Below, in pieces: positions 44,443-51,605 of a DNA stretch of 64,000 bases (position 1 is its first letter; each line of letters opens with the position of its first letter). The translations under genes were made by a program, and so were the position numbers. This stretch comes from DATLXH01 sp035576005. GTDB taxonomy: Bacteria; Acidobacteriota; Thermoanaerobaculia; Gp7-AA8. Where the stretch lies: the NCBI GenBank assembly GCA_035576005.1, contig DATLXH010000191.1, positions 1-64,000 of the forward strand. The letters run 5' to 3'. The notes below the pieces were generated by a model. That model saw only the letters and a list, made by a program, of their open reading frames with translations. It was not told the DNA's origin and ran no database searches.

Positions 44443-44557
44443 TTGGGGTCGGAGCTTAGTCGTCTTCGAGAGATCGTAAAACACTCTACGACTTGAGTTG
44501 GCGACAACGACAGGCGGATTCAACAGCGCCGTGGCTTGATTGAGGCTCCGACCCCAA
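44443..44557. repeat. 13-base inverted repeat TTGGGGTCGGAGC
   Basis: TTGGGGTCGGAGC at 44443-44455 and its exact complement at 44545-44557, 89 bases apart. It lies in the 483-base stretch between the small cassette gene and the DUF429 gene, which otherwise holds only attC-like site 1. It resembles the REP-like ends of small non-autonomous elements, and a related GGGGTCAGACCC occurs at 47135-47150. Confidence 0.5.
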
Positions 44558-44690
44558 ACGACCGGACCCGAGCACTTGGATGTTCAACCGCTGATGAGAT
44601 CGATGATTTACTGCGGCTTCGGGTTGAAACTTTGATCAGACTGGGCCGCATCAGAAGGGTACTGTCTGACAACCACTGTCCGGTGCGCCG

Positions 44691-46037
44691 ATGACCATCA
44701 CAACCTTCATCGGGATCGATCTTGCCTGGCAGAGCGACAAGAACCATACCGGTATCGTCGTCGCTCGAGGCGACGACTCAGGCGCGATTGCCGACGTGGC
44801 ATCGGAAGGGATTGCGTCGCTCGAGGCCATCGTGGCATTCGTGCAAGAGCACGCCACAGCGAACACTGTCATCGCCATCGATGCTCCACTGGTTATTCGG
44901 AATGCGACCGGACAGCGCCCCTGCGAGACTGAAATAAGCAGGCGTTTCGGGGCACGCCACGCAGATGCACACTCTACGAATCTCGGTAAGTATCCCGACG
45001 CACCGCCATGCCGATTGATCGAGATGCTGGAATCAGCAGGTTTCTCGCACGAGCCGCGACCGCATACCTCGGGCGTCCGCGATGGAAGATGGGCATTCGA
45101 GGTGTATCCCCACCCGGCACTCGTGAATCTCTTCCAACTCGATCGCATCATTCGCTACAAGAAGGGGTCGATTTCCGAGAGACGGCAGGGCCTCGTTCGA
45201 CTACGCAACTACCTTTCGGCGCTGCGTCGGTTCGATCCCCCAATGTCGCAAGCCAGGGAACTGACCTCTCGTCTTTGCCACGATCCGACCCAAGCCAAAG
45301 GTGCGATGTTGAAGCGGTACGAGGATCTGCTCGACGCCTACTTCTGCACGTATCTTGCGCTTCACTACTGGCATTTTGGCGTCGAACGAAACGAAATGAT
45401 CGGCGATGTGGAGACCGGCTACATCGTGGTCCCGCAAAGGACTGTCGGACAGCTGAACTTTGGCGAGGGTAATAGCAATTACATAAACCCGACCCGGTTC
45501 GTTGTTGATGAAAATCGACTCTATGAAATGACCACCTCAAGCTTTGGCAATTTCAAGGCGATCCTGCGTTGGATGCCCGAGGATGCTCAGGAGGGACGAA
45601 GCATCGCCTGGTGCGCGATCTGGGGCAGGGAACATGGGCTGGGGTTGCAGCGCATCGACCTTGACACTACGACAGAGCTACGAGGCTTCAGCGGCATGGT
45701 CGGAGAGTTCACGTTACGCGCGACCGCGGAGCGCAACGACGGCTTTGACCCGTACCCTGACCACGTTCCTGAACCATACCCTCTGCCCGAAACAGTTCGA
45801 GCGTGCGATCGCACATCAAAGGGTACGACCACCCTCGGATATGTGAATCGGAACGAGCAGGAGGTTGTATCTCGCACCGAGTCGCGCGGTAGCGATCACG
45901 GGCAGCGCGTCTATGTCCTGCGTTGTCGGCGATGCGGAGTCGAGTACGGCGCGAATGGCAGCGACATCTTTCAACGTAAGTGCCCCGGATGCCAGGGTGG
46001 CAAGGCGGGCGAGCCGCTCGCAGGAATCGCAAACTGA
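44691..46037 (+). CDS. DUF429-family RNase H-like protein with zinc-ribbon tail
   Basis: A 448-residue protein. The N-terminal ~240 residues are DUF429, an RNase H-fold family of unknown substrate. Candidate acidic residues lie in FIGIDLAWQSDKNHTG (7-22), VIAIDAPLVI (about 60) and the C-terminal block of the domain (YEDLLDAYFCTYLALHYW). The middle has no clear match. The last 35 residues carry CRRC...CPGC, a zinc ribbon that may bind nucleic acid. It lies between attC-like sites 1 and 2. The gap from its stop to site 2 is 148 bases and contains a GGCCTGGCCCC repeat. Confidence 0.68.
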   Translation: MTITTFIGIDLAWQSDKNHTGIVVARGDDSGAIADVASEGIASLEAIVAFVQEHATANTVIAIDAPLVIRNATGQRPCETEISRRFGARHADAHSTNLGKYPDAPPCRLIEMLESAGFSHEPRPHTSGVRDGRWAFEVYPHPALVNLFQLDRIIRYKKGSISERRQGLVRLRNYLSALRRFDPPMSQARELTSRLCHDPTQAKGAMLKRYEDLLDAYFCTYLALHYWHFGVERNEMIGDVETGYIVVPQRTVGQLNFGEGNSNYINPTRFVVDENRLYEMTTSSFGNFKAILRWMPEDAQEGRSIAWCAIWGREHGLGLQRIDLDTTTELRGFSGMVGEFTLRATAERNDGFDPYPDHVPEPYPLPETVRACDRTSKGTTTLGYVNRNEQEVVSRTESRGSDHGQRVYVLRCRRCGVEYGANGSDIFQRKCPGCQGGKAGEPLAGIAN

Positions 46038-46185
46038 AACGCCTTCAGTATTTCTTCCATCGAACGGCGCGTGAAATTTGAAGGCCTGGCCCCAATCGCC
46101 TGTTTGGAAGGCTAAGCACGAATCCGTGCGCCCCTACCGCGAGTTCTTCGATTATCTGTGCCCGGAGCACCGAGGCGCGGGCGGC

Positions 46186-46286
46186 GGCTAACTCTTCGCT
46201 GCACCGGACTCGAACCACGTCTTCATTTCCACTAAGGCTATACTTCCCCAGGTGCGGTTCGGGCCGGTGAGCTTGGGCCGTTGGAC
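46186..46286 (+). other. attC-like recombination site 2 (integron cassette)
   Basis: Left core GGCTAAC (46186-46192) and right core GTTGGAC (46280-46286, fits GTTRRRY). CACCGG (46202-46207) pairs with CCGGTG (46264-46269) and CGAACC (46211-46216) with GGTTCG (46256-46261), separated by a 3:2 internal mismatch. Two paired boxes with unpaired bases on one side is the hallmark of attC folding. The next gene starts 8 bases after the right core. Confidence 0.65.
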
Positions 46287-46294
46287 GGCACAAC

Positions 46295-46915
46295 ATGACC
46301 ACCTTCGCACGAAAGTATAAGCACAACGATCTCTTCCGCCCTTCAAACAACACAAGACTGAATGCGTGTGTCGGCACGAACGGGGGGCCGTACGATTTCA
46401 AGGCTTACGCTTGGGGGTACTTCGAAGCTGGAAAACGGCTCGCGGTTAGCATCGAAGAAGACTCGTACCCGGTCGATGTTCTCATCTATCCCTTGGTATT
46501 CACGTTTCGTCACGCTATTGAGCTCGGGCTGAAGCATCTCGCCCAGAAAATGCCTGCGATCTGGCGTGAGCGAAAAGCGATGAAGCTCACGCACAACCTC
46601 GCGGACAACTGGAAGCTGGTTCGAACCTATCTTGAACGCGACAGCGATTTCGATCGCGGTGAAAAGCTAATGCTAATCGAGTTCGTAGGCTTGGTGCTGA
46701 CCGACTTCTTAGAACTCGATCCGAGAGGAGAGGCGTTCCGATACCCTGAGGCTCGCGATGGATCCGCCTTTCTTCAGGACACCAGCATCATCAACGCCAA
46801 AGTCTTCGCGGGTGCGATGTCGGACGTGGCCGACGCCTTCGAGTACTGGTTCGACCTGATTGACGACATCTACGACAATCTCGCAGGAGCTCAGGAGTTT
46901 TACCATGGTGAGTGA
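46295..46915 (+). CDS. cassette gene, HEPN-like hypothetical protein
   Basis: A 206-residue soluble protein, largely helical. The segment TFRHAIELGLKHLAQKM (about residues 68-84), followed by LTHNLADNWKLV, recalls HEPN-like families with an R-H...E helix and a later H-(D/N)-L. That is a weak resemblance, and no enzymatic site is proven. The gene starts 8 bases after attC-like site 2, and site 3 begins one base after its stop, so it has the compact shape of a single integron cassette. Confidence 0.6.
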   Translation: MTTFARKYKHNDLFRPSNNTRLNACVGTNGGPYDFKAYAWGYFEAGKRLAVSIEEDSYPVDVLIYPLVFTFRHAIELGLKHLAQKMPAIWRERKAMKLTHNLADNWKLVRTYLERDSDFDRGEKLMLIEFVGLVLTDFLELDPRGEAFRYPEARDGSAFLQDTSIINAKVFAGAMSDVADAFEYWFDLIDDIYDNLAGAQEFYHGE

Positions 46916-46916
46916 C

Positions 46917-46975
46917 GTCCAACTCTGCACTGGAACCGCCGCCAAGCCGCGCCACGTGAGCTTCAAGCGAGGTCG
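46917..46975 (+). other. attC-like recombination site 3, right core decayed
   Basis: Left core GTCCAAC (46917-46923, fits RYYYAAC) begins one base after the TGA of the cassette gene. CACTGG (46928-46933) pairs with CCA-C-GTG (46952-46958), with one extra unpaired C. The right arm continues GAGCTTCAAGC as many attC sites do, but where GTTGGAC is expected the sequence reads GAGGTCG. Up to 47390 I see no further gene, only a GGGGTCAGACCC repeat and a weak open frame. Confidence 0.5.
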
Positions 46976-47390
46976 GCTTTCGATCAGAGAGTGGGGATCA
47001 CACCTTCTTGCTTCGGCGATCCTCTCTCGCTGGCGGCTCTTCGGATCCAAGCCAACTCGAACTCACGAGTTCACGGCATCACTCTACATCCCGTAGAAAC
47101 CTCGATATTCCCGTCACTCCGGGTGGCTTTCAAGGGGCCTGTGGGGTCAGACCCTCCGGAGTCGGTGTGACGGGTCCCTCGTTAGCTATCGCCGTTGACG
47201 ACGACTCGACGGGAGCGTCGACGCGGCTGTATCATCCGCAAGTGGAGCAACTTGCGTTCAGGTTTAGAAAAGCCGATGAATCGTACACGGTTACAGAACT
47301 GGCGCTCCTGACACCGGACGAAATCTACGAGATAGCCGATGGAGGGTCAAGGGTCCTGAATCGTTGGCACATTTCCGCGATGCTACTCCG

Positions 47391-48914
47391 TCAGTCTTTG
47401 ATTGTGAGCTCGGCAACGACGGCTTCCATGAGCTCGGCCCCCTTTGTACCTCCTTTGACGAGATGAGCCTCGAGCGTGTCCACCAAGGTCATTAGCTCAT
47501 CCACTCTGTCAACGATACGTCGTTGTTCCAGGAGCGGCGGCACAGGCACCAGTGTCGCGTTCAACTCTGTCTGATTGATCTTGGGCATCGCAACTCTGGT
47601 GTCCGTTTTCACAGCTTGGATCAAGAACGGCTCCGAAAGCATGTAGCGGTGAAGGTAGTTGACATCGATTAGCGCCTCAATTGGATACATGTCAGCACTG
47701 CACAAGCCGTCGAAATGCACGACGACTGCCTTCGCCAAGTTCGGACGGATCTTCGAATAAACGATTTGCCCCCGATAGAAACGGTGATTCGAGCTAATCA
47801 CCTTATCCTCCCTCACGGTTGAGCAGGCAAGGAGAACGCCGTTGCCTTTTACAATGTTGTCAGGGGCGAGATGGGTGAAGTCGGGATAGTCTTTCGGATT
47901 GACCAGATTCGAAGCGATGATCGCAACGTCGCGGAATCGACACCATCTCCAGCTGTCAGGAATCTGGTATTGCTGAGAATCACCTAATGGTTCGGGCAGG
48001 GGCGCAGCTTGACGCGTTCGCGTTGTGTCGCTCATTTCTCGCGCGAGACGGGCCACTAAAAGCGATGCTGGTTCGTCGCTGGCATCTTGGGGAACCAATT
48101 TCCCTTGAACGGCGAGGGTGAGGATGGATTTGCGGAGGTCGGCGGGGGGGATGGTGTAGGACTTCTGGAAGAGGAAGTTGAGGTTGGCCGGTGTGGGGGC
48201 GTCGGCGAAGCGGGTCAGCGAGGCGCGGGTGAGGGCGGCGTGACGGGTCTTGCGTTCTTTCTGCTGAGCCTCCAGCCGATCACACAAATCCATCAACTCG
48301 TCCACCTTCGCCACGATCCGCTTCTGCTCGTCGGGGGGCGGGAGGGGAATCTCGAACTGTTCGATCATGGCTTTAGTGAGAGCCTGTCTCGTGGCACCGA
48401 CCTGAATGTCGTCGATCATCCGCTGCACCAACGGACTTGCCAGAAACACGGCGAGAAACCGCGGAAACAATTCCGACTTTGGCCGGATGATCGTCACGTG
48501 CTGGTTGACTCTCGCACCAGCCATCGTGGACGGCGCGGTAGTGACGCGACCGATAGACGCTCCCGTGATGTTCAGCAGCACATCATTGGGTTGCACGACG
48601 ACATTGGAAAGCTGTCGTGCCTGTTCGTCGCTCAAGAAGACCAGCCCCACGGGGTCGAATCCACGAAAGTGAACGTTCATCGAACGAATCAGCGGCACTC
48701 CTTCACTAAAGTAGGAGTCGCGTCCGCCAGCCGGAGTCGCGCCGCTGCCGATCTTCGCCGCAAGTGACTTCAGGGAGTGTTTCGGCCACTCGCTTTCATG
48801 TGGAACCAGACGTCCGGTCGCCGCGAGGTCGAGCACTAGAGCCCGCATCTTCTCCACCGCATTGGCAGTATCGGCGAGGATGTCGAAGTTGTCGAAGAAA
48901 GGCTCCAGCCTCAT
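47391..48914 (-). CDS. hsdS: type I restriction-modification specificity subunit
   Basis: A 507-residue HsdS with two target-recognition domains (about 45-175 and 300-470), each followed by a conserved helical spacer. The recurring signature IPLPPPDEQKRIVAKVDELM is mirrored by VPVPPLLEQRRIVDRVDELM. It sets the bipartite DNA sequence recognised by the complex. It overlaps hsdM by four bases (ATGA). Reading order of the operon is hsdR, hsdM, hsdS. Confidence 0.95.
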   Translation of the reverse strand: MRLEPFFDNFDILADTANAVEKMRALVLDLAATGRLVPHESEWPKHSLKSLAAKIGSGATPAGGRDSYFSEGVPLIRSMNVHFRGFDPVGLVFLSDEQARQLSNVVVQPNDVLLNITGASIGRVTTAPSTMAGARVNQHVTIIRPKSELFPRFLAVFLASPLVQRMIDDIQVGATRQALTKAMIEQFEIPLPPPDEQKRIVAKVDELMDLCDRLEAQQKERKTRHAALTRASLTRFADAPTPANLNFLFQKSYTIPPADLRKSILTLAVQGKLVPQDASDEPASLLVARLAREMSDTTRTRQAAPLPEPLGDSQQYQIPDSWRWCRFRDVAIIASNLVNPKDYPDFTHLAPDNIVKGNGVLLACSTVREDKVISSNHRFYRGQIVYSKIRPNLAKAVVVHFDGLCSADMYPIEALIDVNYLHRYMLSEPFLIQAVKTDTRVAMPKINQTELNATLVPVPPLLEQRRIVDRVDELMTLVDTLEAHLVKGGTKGAELMEAVVAELTIKD

Positions 48915-50386
48915 GCGTCCGTGCCGGAACTCGCGGTAAGAGCGTGATGAAGCTCCCTTTTGAGCGCAGCTCGCGTCTCCGCAATCTGTGCCAGCAGCTT
49001 CTCGTATTCGGGCAACAGGCGGTCCACATCGCCCGGCCCGCTGTCAGAATTGTGCGGATTCTTGAGATCAAGGTTGTAGTTGCCCGCCTTGATCGTGTCG
49101 ATCGACACGCGCCAGGCCCGTTCGTTCTCCACACGCGCGGCGAAGCCATCCGCCTCCACGCCCCACCACTCCTTCTCCCCCTCAAACTCCTCAATCCGAA
49201 TCGGCTTTCCCTTGTTGTAACTCTTGGCCCCAGCCGGATAGAGGTGCTCGTAGTACCAGACCGCGGTGGTCGGCGCGCCTTTGGTGAAGAAGAGGAGGTT
49301 GGTGCGAATGCCGGTGTAGGGATTGAAGACGCCGTTGGGGAGGCGCACAATTGTGTGGAGGTTGCACTCGTTGAGGAGCGCTTCCTTGATGCGGGTCTTC
49401 ACTCCTTCACCGAACAGCGTTCCGTCGGGGAGGACCAGGCCGGCGCGGCCGCCGGGCTTGAGGATCTTCATCAGCAGCACCAGGAAGAGGTCGGCGGTCT
49501 CGCGGGTGCGGAACTCGGCCGGGAAGTTGGATTCGATGCCGTCTTCCTCCATCCCGCCAAACGGTGGATTGGTGACGATGACGTCCACGCGCTCCCTCGG
49601 CGACCAGTCTCGTAAGGGTCTGGCCAGGGTGTTGTCGTGCCGGGCATTCGAGGGCACGTCGATGCCGTGCAGGAGGAGGTTAGTCATGCAGAGGATGTGA
49701 GGCAGGTGCTTTTTCTCGATCCCGGAGAAGGAGTCCTGGATGAGCTGCTCGTCGGCCTCGCTCCTGGCCTGTTTGCGGAGGTGCTCGATGGCGCAGACGA
49801 GGAAGCCGCCGGTGCCGCAGGCGGGGTCGAGGATGGACTCGCCGAGGCGCGGGTTGACCTGGTCGACGATGAACTGGGTGACGGCGCGGGGGGTGTAGAA
49901 CTCGCCAGCGTTGCCGGCGGACTGGAGGTCTCGCAGCAGCTTCTCGTAGATGTCGCCGAAGAGGTGGCGGTCGTCCGAGGCGTTGAAGTCGATGCCGTTG
50001 ATCTTGTTGATGACCTGGCGCATCAACGTGCCGTTCTTCATGTAGTTGTTGGCGTCGTCGAAGGCCATCCGGATCAGGCTGGCGATCCTGTCTCCGCCGG
50101 TGGTCAGGTTCTTGAGCTTGGGCAGAAGGGTGATGTTGACGAAGTCGAGGAGGGCGTCGCCGGTGATCCCCTCGGCGTCGGTGGCCCAGTTCGACCAGCG
50201 GAGATGCTCCGGTAACGGTGACTTGTAGTGATCGCGGATGAGCTCCAGCTCCTTTTCGCGATCGTCGAAGATCTTGAGAAAGAACATCCATCCGAGCTGC
50301 TCGAGGCGCTGGGCGTCGCCGTAGGTGCCGGCATCCTTGCGCATGATGTCCTGGATGGTTTTAACGACGTTGGAGACGTTGGGCAT
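48911..50386 (-). CDS. hsdM: type I restriction-modification methyltransferase subunit
   Basis: A 491-residue N6-adenine methyltransferase. The N-terminal helical domain is followed by the SAM motif (ILDPACGTGGFLVCAIEHLR, about residue 180) and catalytic NPPF in VIVTNPPFGG (about 275). Start is ATG 50386 (MPNVSNVVKTI); the 34 extra upstream codons of the frame are not conserved-looking. Its upstream partner hsdR is separated by 1.2 kb containing a transposase and repeats. Confidence 0.95.
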   Translation of the reverse strand: MPNVSNVVKTIQDIMRKDAGTYGDAQRLEQLGWMFFLKIFDDREKELELIRDHYKSPLPEHLRWSNWATDAEGITGDALLDFVNITLLPKLKNLTTGGDRIASLIRMAFDDANNYMKNGTLMRQVINKINGIDFNASDDRHLFGDIYEKLLRDLQSAGNAGEFYTPRAVTQFIVDQVNPRLGESILDPACGTGGFLVCAIEHLRKQARSEADEQLIQDSFSGIEKKHLPHILCMTNLLLHGIDVPSNARHDNTLARPLRDWSPRERVDVIVTNPPFGGMEEDGIESNFPAEFRTRETADLFLVLLMKILKPGGRAGLVLPDGTLFGEGVKTRIKEALLNECNLHTIVRLPNGVFNPYTGIRTNLLFFTKGAPTTAVWYYEHLYPAGAKSYNKGKPIRIEEFEGEKEWWGVEADGFAARVENERAWRVSIDTIKAGNYNLDLKNPHNSDSGPGDVDRLLPEYEKLLAQIAETRAALKRELHHALTASSGTDA

Positions 50387-50565
50387 GGTTTTCAGACGCG
50401 TTTCGGCGGAGCGGTCTTGCCGCGGAGAAGTTTGGGTGAAAAGTGAATTGGTCGTGGGTGCGTTGGTCGCCGATTCTATCAAGAGCATTCACTTCTTTGA
50501 TCGGGAGGCGACGGGATAGGGGCATTCGCGCCTCAGACGCGAGTTGGCGGTCGCGTCACCGCGAC

Positions 50566-50968
50566 TCCTCTGGCGCCCCTGCCGGGGCGCGGTCCATTGT
50601 GCCCGGAAAACCGGTGGCTGCGCGCTTCGCGCTTGCCACCGGCTACCCTCGATGCGCCCCTGCCGGGGCGCCGTTCGTTGTGTTAATTCGCCGCACCGAG
50701 CCGGCGCACGGGCCGTTCCATTGATTCCTCACCACGAGCCGGGGTGCGAGCCGTTGCGTTGATTCGTCATCTCGAACCGGGGCGCGGTCCATTGCGTTGA
50801 TTCGTCGTCTCGAACCAGGGCGCGGTCTATTGCGTTGATTCGTCACCAATTCGCAACACGCGCCGGAGGCGCGCTCAGAGGGTAGCCGGTGGTAAGCGCG
50901 AAGCGCGCAGCCACCGGAGACGGAGACGGTGGGAACAGGAGGTGCGCCCCGGCAGGGGCGCCAGAGGG
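50566..50968. repeat. REP sequences and a 38-bp tandem repeat array
   Basis: Between hsdM and the transposase gene. A REP pair at 50566-50673 carries GGCGCCCCTGCCGGGGCGC-type palindromes flanking GGTGGCTGCGCGCTTCGCG. A 38-bp unit is repeated about 4.5 times at 50682-50850 (unit starts 50682, 50720, 50758, 50796, 50834; core GTTGATTCGTC...GGGGCGCGGTC). An inverted REP copy lies at 50880-50968. The tandem unit shares GGGGCGCGGTCCATTG with the REP, so it probably grew from it. Confidence 0.85.
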
Positions 50969-50975
50969 GCCAGGA

Positions 50976-51422
50976 TCACCAGAGATATCGTTCGTCGAAT
51001 TCGATGTCGTGCTTTTGCAGGAACTCCCGATACTCCTCCTGAAAGGAACGTTGCCGGTGATGCTCTTCCTGTTGAGCGATATACGTGCGTACCACGTCGA
51101 CATTCGAGCGGCTCACGGTGAACGCACCATATCCTTCCTGCCACGCAAATCGGTTCTGATGAATCTCGTCGTGTATCCACTTCGACGAGTCGCTCTTGGT
51201 CACGCGAATGATGTCCGAGAGGGTATGTGTCGGTTTCAGCCCGACAAGGAGATGGACATGGTCGGCAACGCCGCCGATTTCGAGAGGAGTTCCACCGAGG
51301 CCTCGCACCACGCCGCCGAGATAGGCGTGGAGCCGGGAACGGAAGGCCGCGACAATCGACGGAACGCGCTCTTTCGTGCTGAATACGAGATGGTAATGAA
51401 GACTGACGTGCGTGGCAGGCAT
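50976..51422 (-). CDS. REP-associated tyrosine transposase (IS200/IS605-type Y1)
   Basis: A 148-residue Y1 HUH transposase, complete. The N-terminal strand is YHLVFSTKERVPSI. The metal-binding HUH is ADHVHLLVGL (about residues 53-62), and the likely nucleophile tyrosine is in VVRTYIAQQEEHH. It is flanked by REP palindromes, as RAYT genes are, rather than by IS200 ends. No tnpB is present. It was inserted between hsdR and hsdM. Confidence 0.9.
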   Translation of the reverse strand: MPATHVSLHYHLVFSTKERVPSIVAAFRSRLHAYLGGVVRGLGGTPLEIGGVADHVHLLVGLKPTHTLSDIIRVTKSDSSKWIHDEIHQNRFAWQEGYGAFTVSRSNVDVVRTYIAQQEEHHRQRSFQEEYREFLQKHDIEFDERYLW

Positions 51423-51427
51423 CGAAT

Positions 51428-51540
51428 CTCCTCTGGCGCCCCTGCCGGGGCGCGGTCCATTGTGCGCGGAAAACCGGTGGCTGCGCGCTTCGCGCTTGCC
51501 ACCGGCTACCCTCGATGCGCCCCTGCCGGGGCGCCGCGCC
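51428..51540. repeat. REP pair, second direct copy
   Basis: A nearly identical direct copy of 50566-50673 on the upstream side of the transposase gene, with the same two GCGCCCCTGCCGGGGCGC palindromes and the CGCGCTTCGCG centre. The two copies bracket the transposase and the tandem array. Confidence 0.85.
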
Positions 51541-51605
51541 GTTCGGCGTTGATGGGTGCGTTGAAGGGAAGATCGTTCATCCTCGGCCGACGTACACGCA
51601 CGACG

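Noticed and set aside
47008..47466. 152-codon open frame between attC-like site 3 and hsdS
   Set aside because: It reads through a repeat and into the reverse of hsdS; only a ~50-residue middle looks protein-like, with no start, ribosome-binding site or family.
50682..50850. Possible CRISPR array
   Set aside because: The 38-bp units are directly adjacent, with no unique spacers and no cas genes; it is a tandem repeat.
50976..51422. Complete IS200 insertion sequence
   Set aside because: The transposase is flanked by REP pairs, not by defined IS200 end hairpins, and no accessory gene is present, so a RAYT/REP system fits better.
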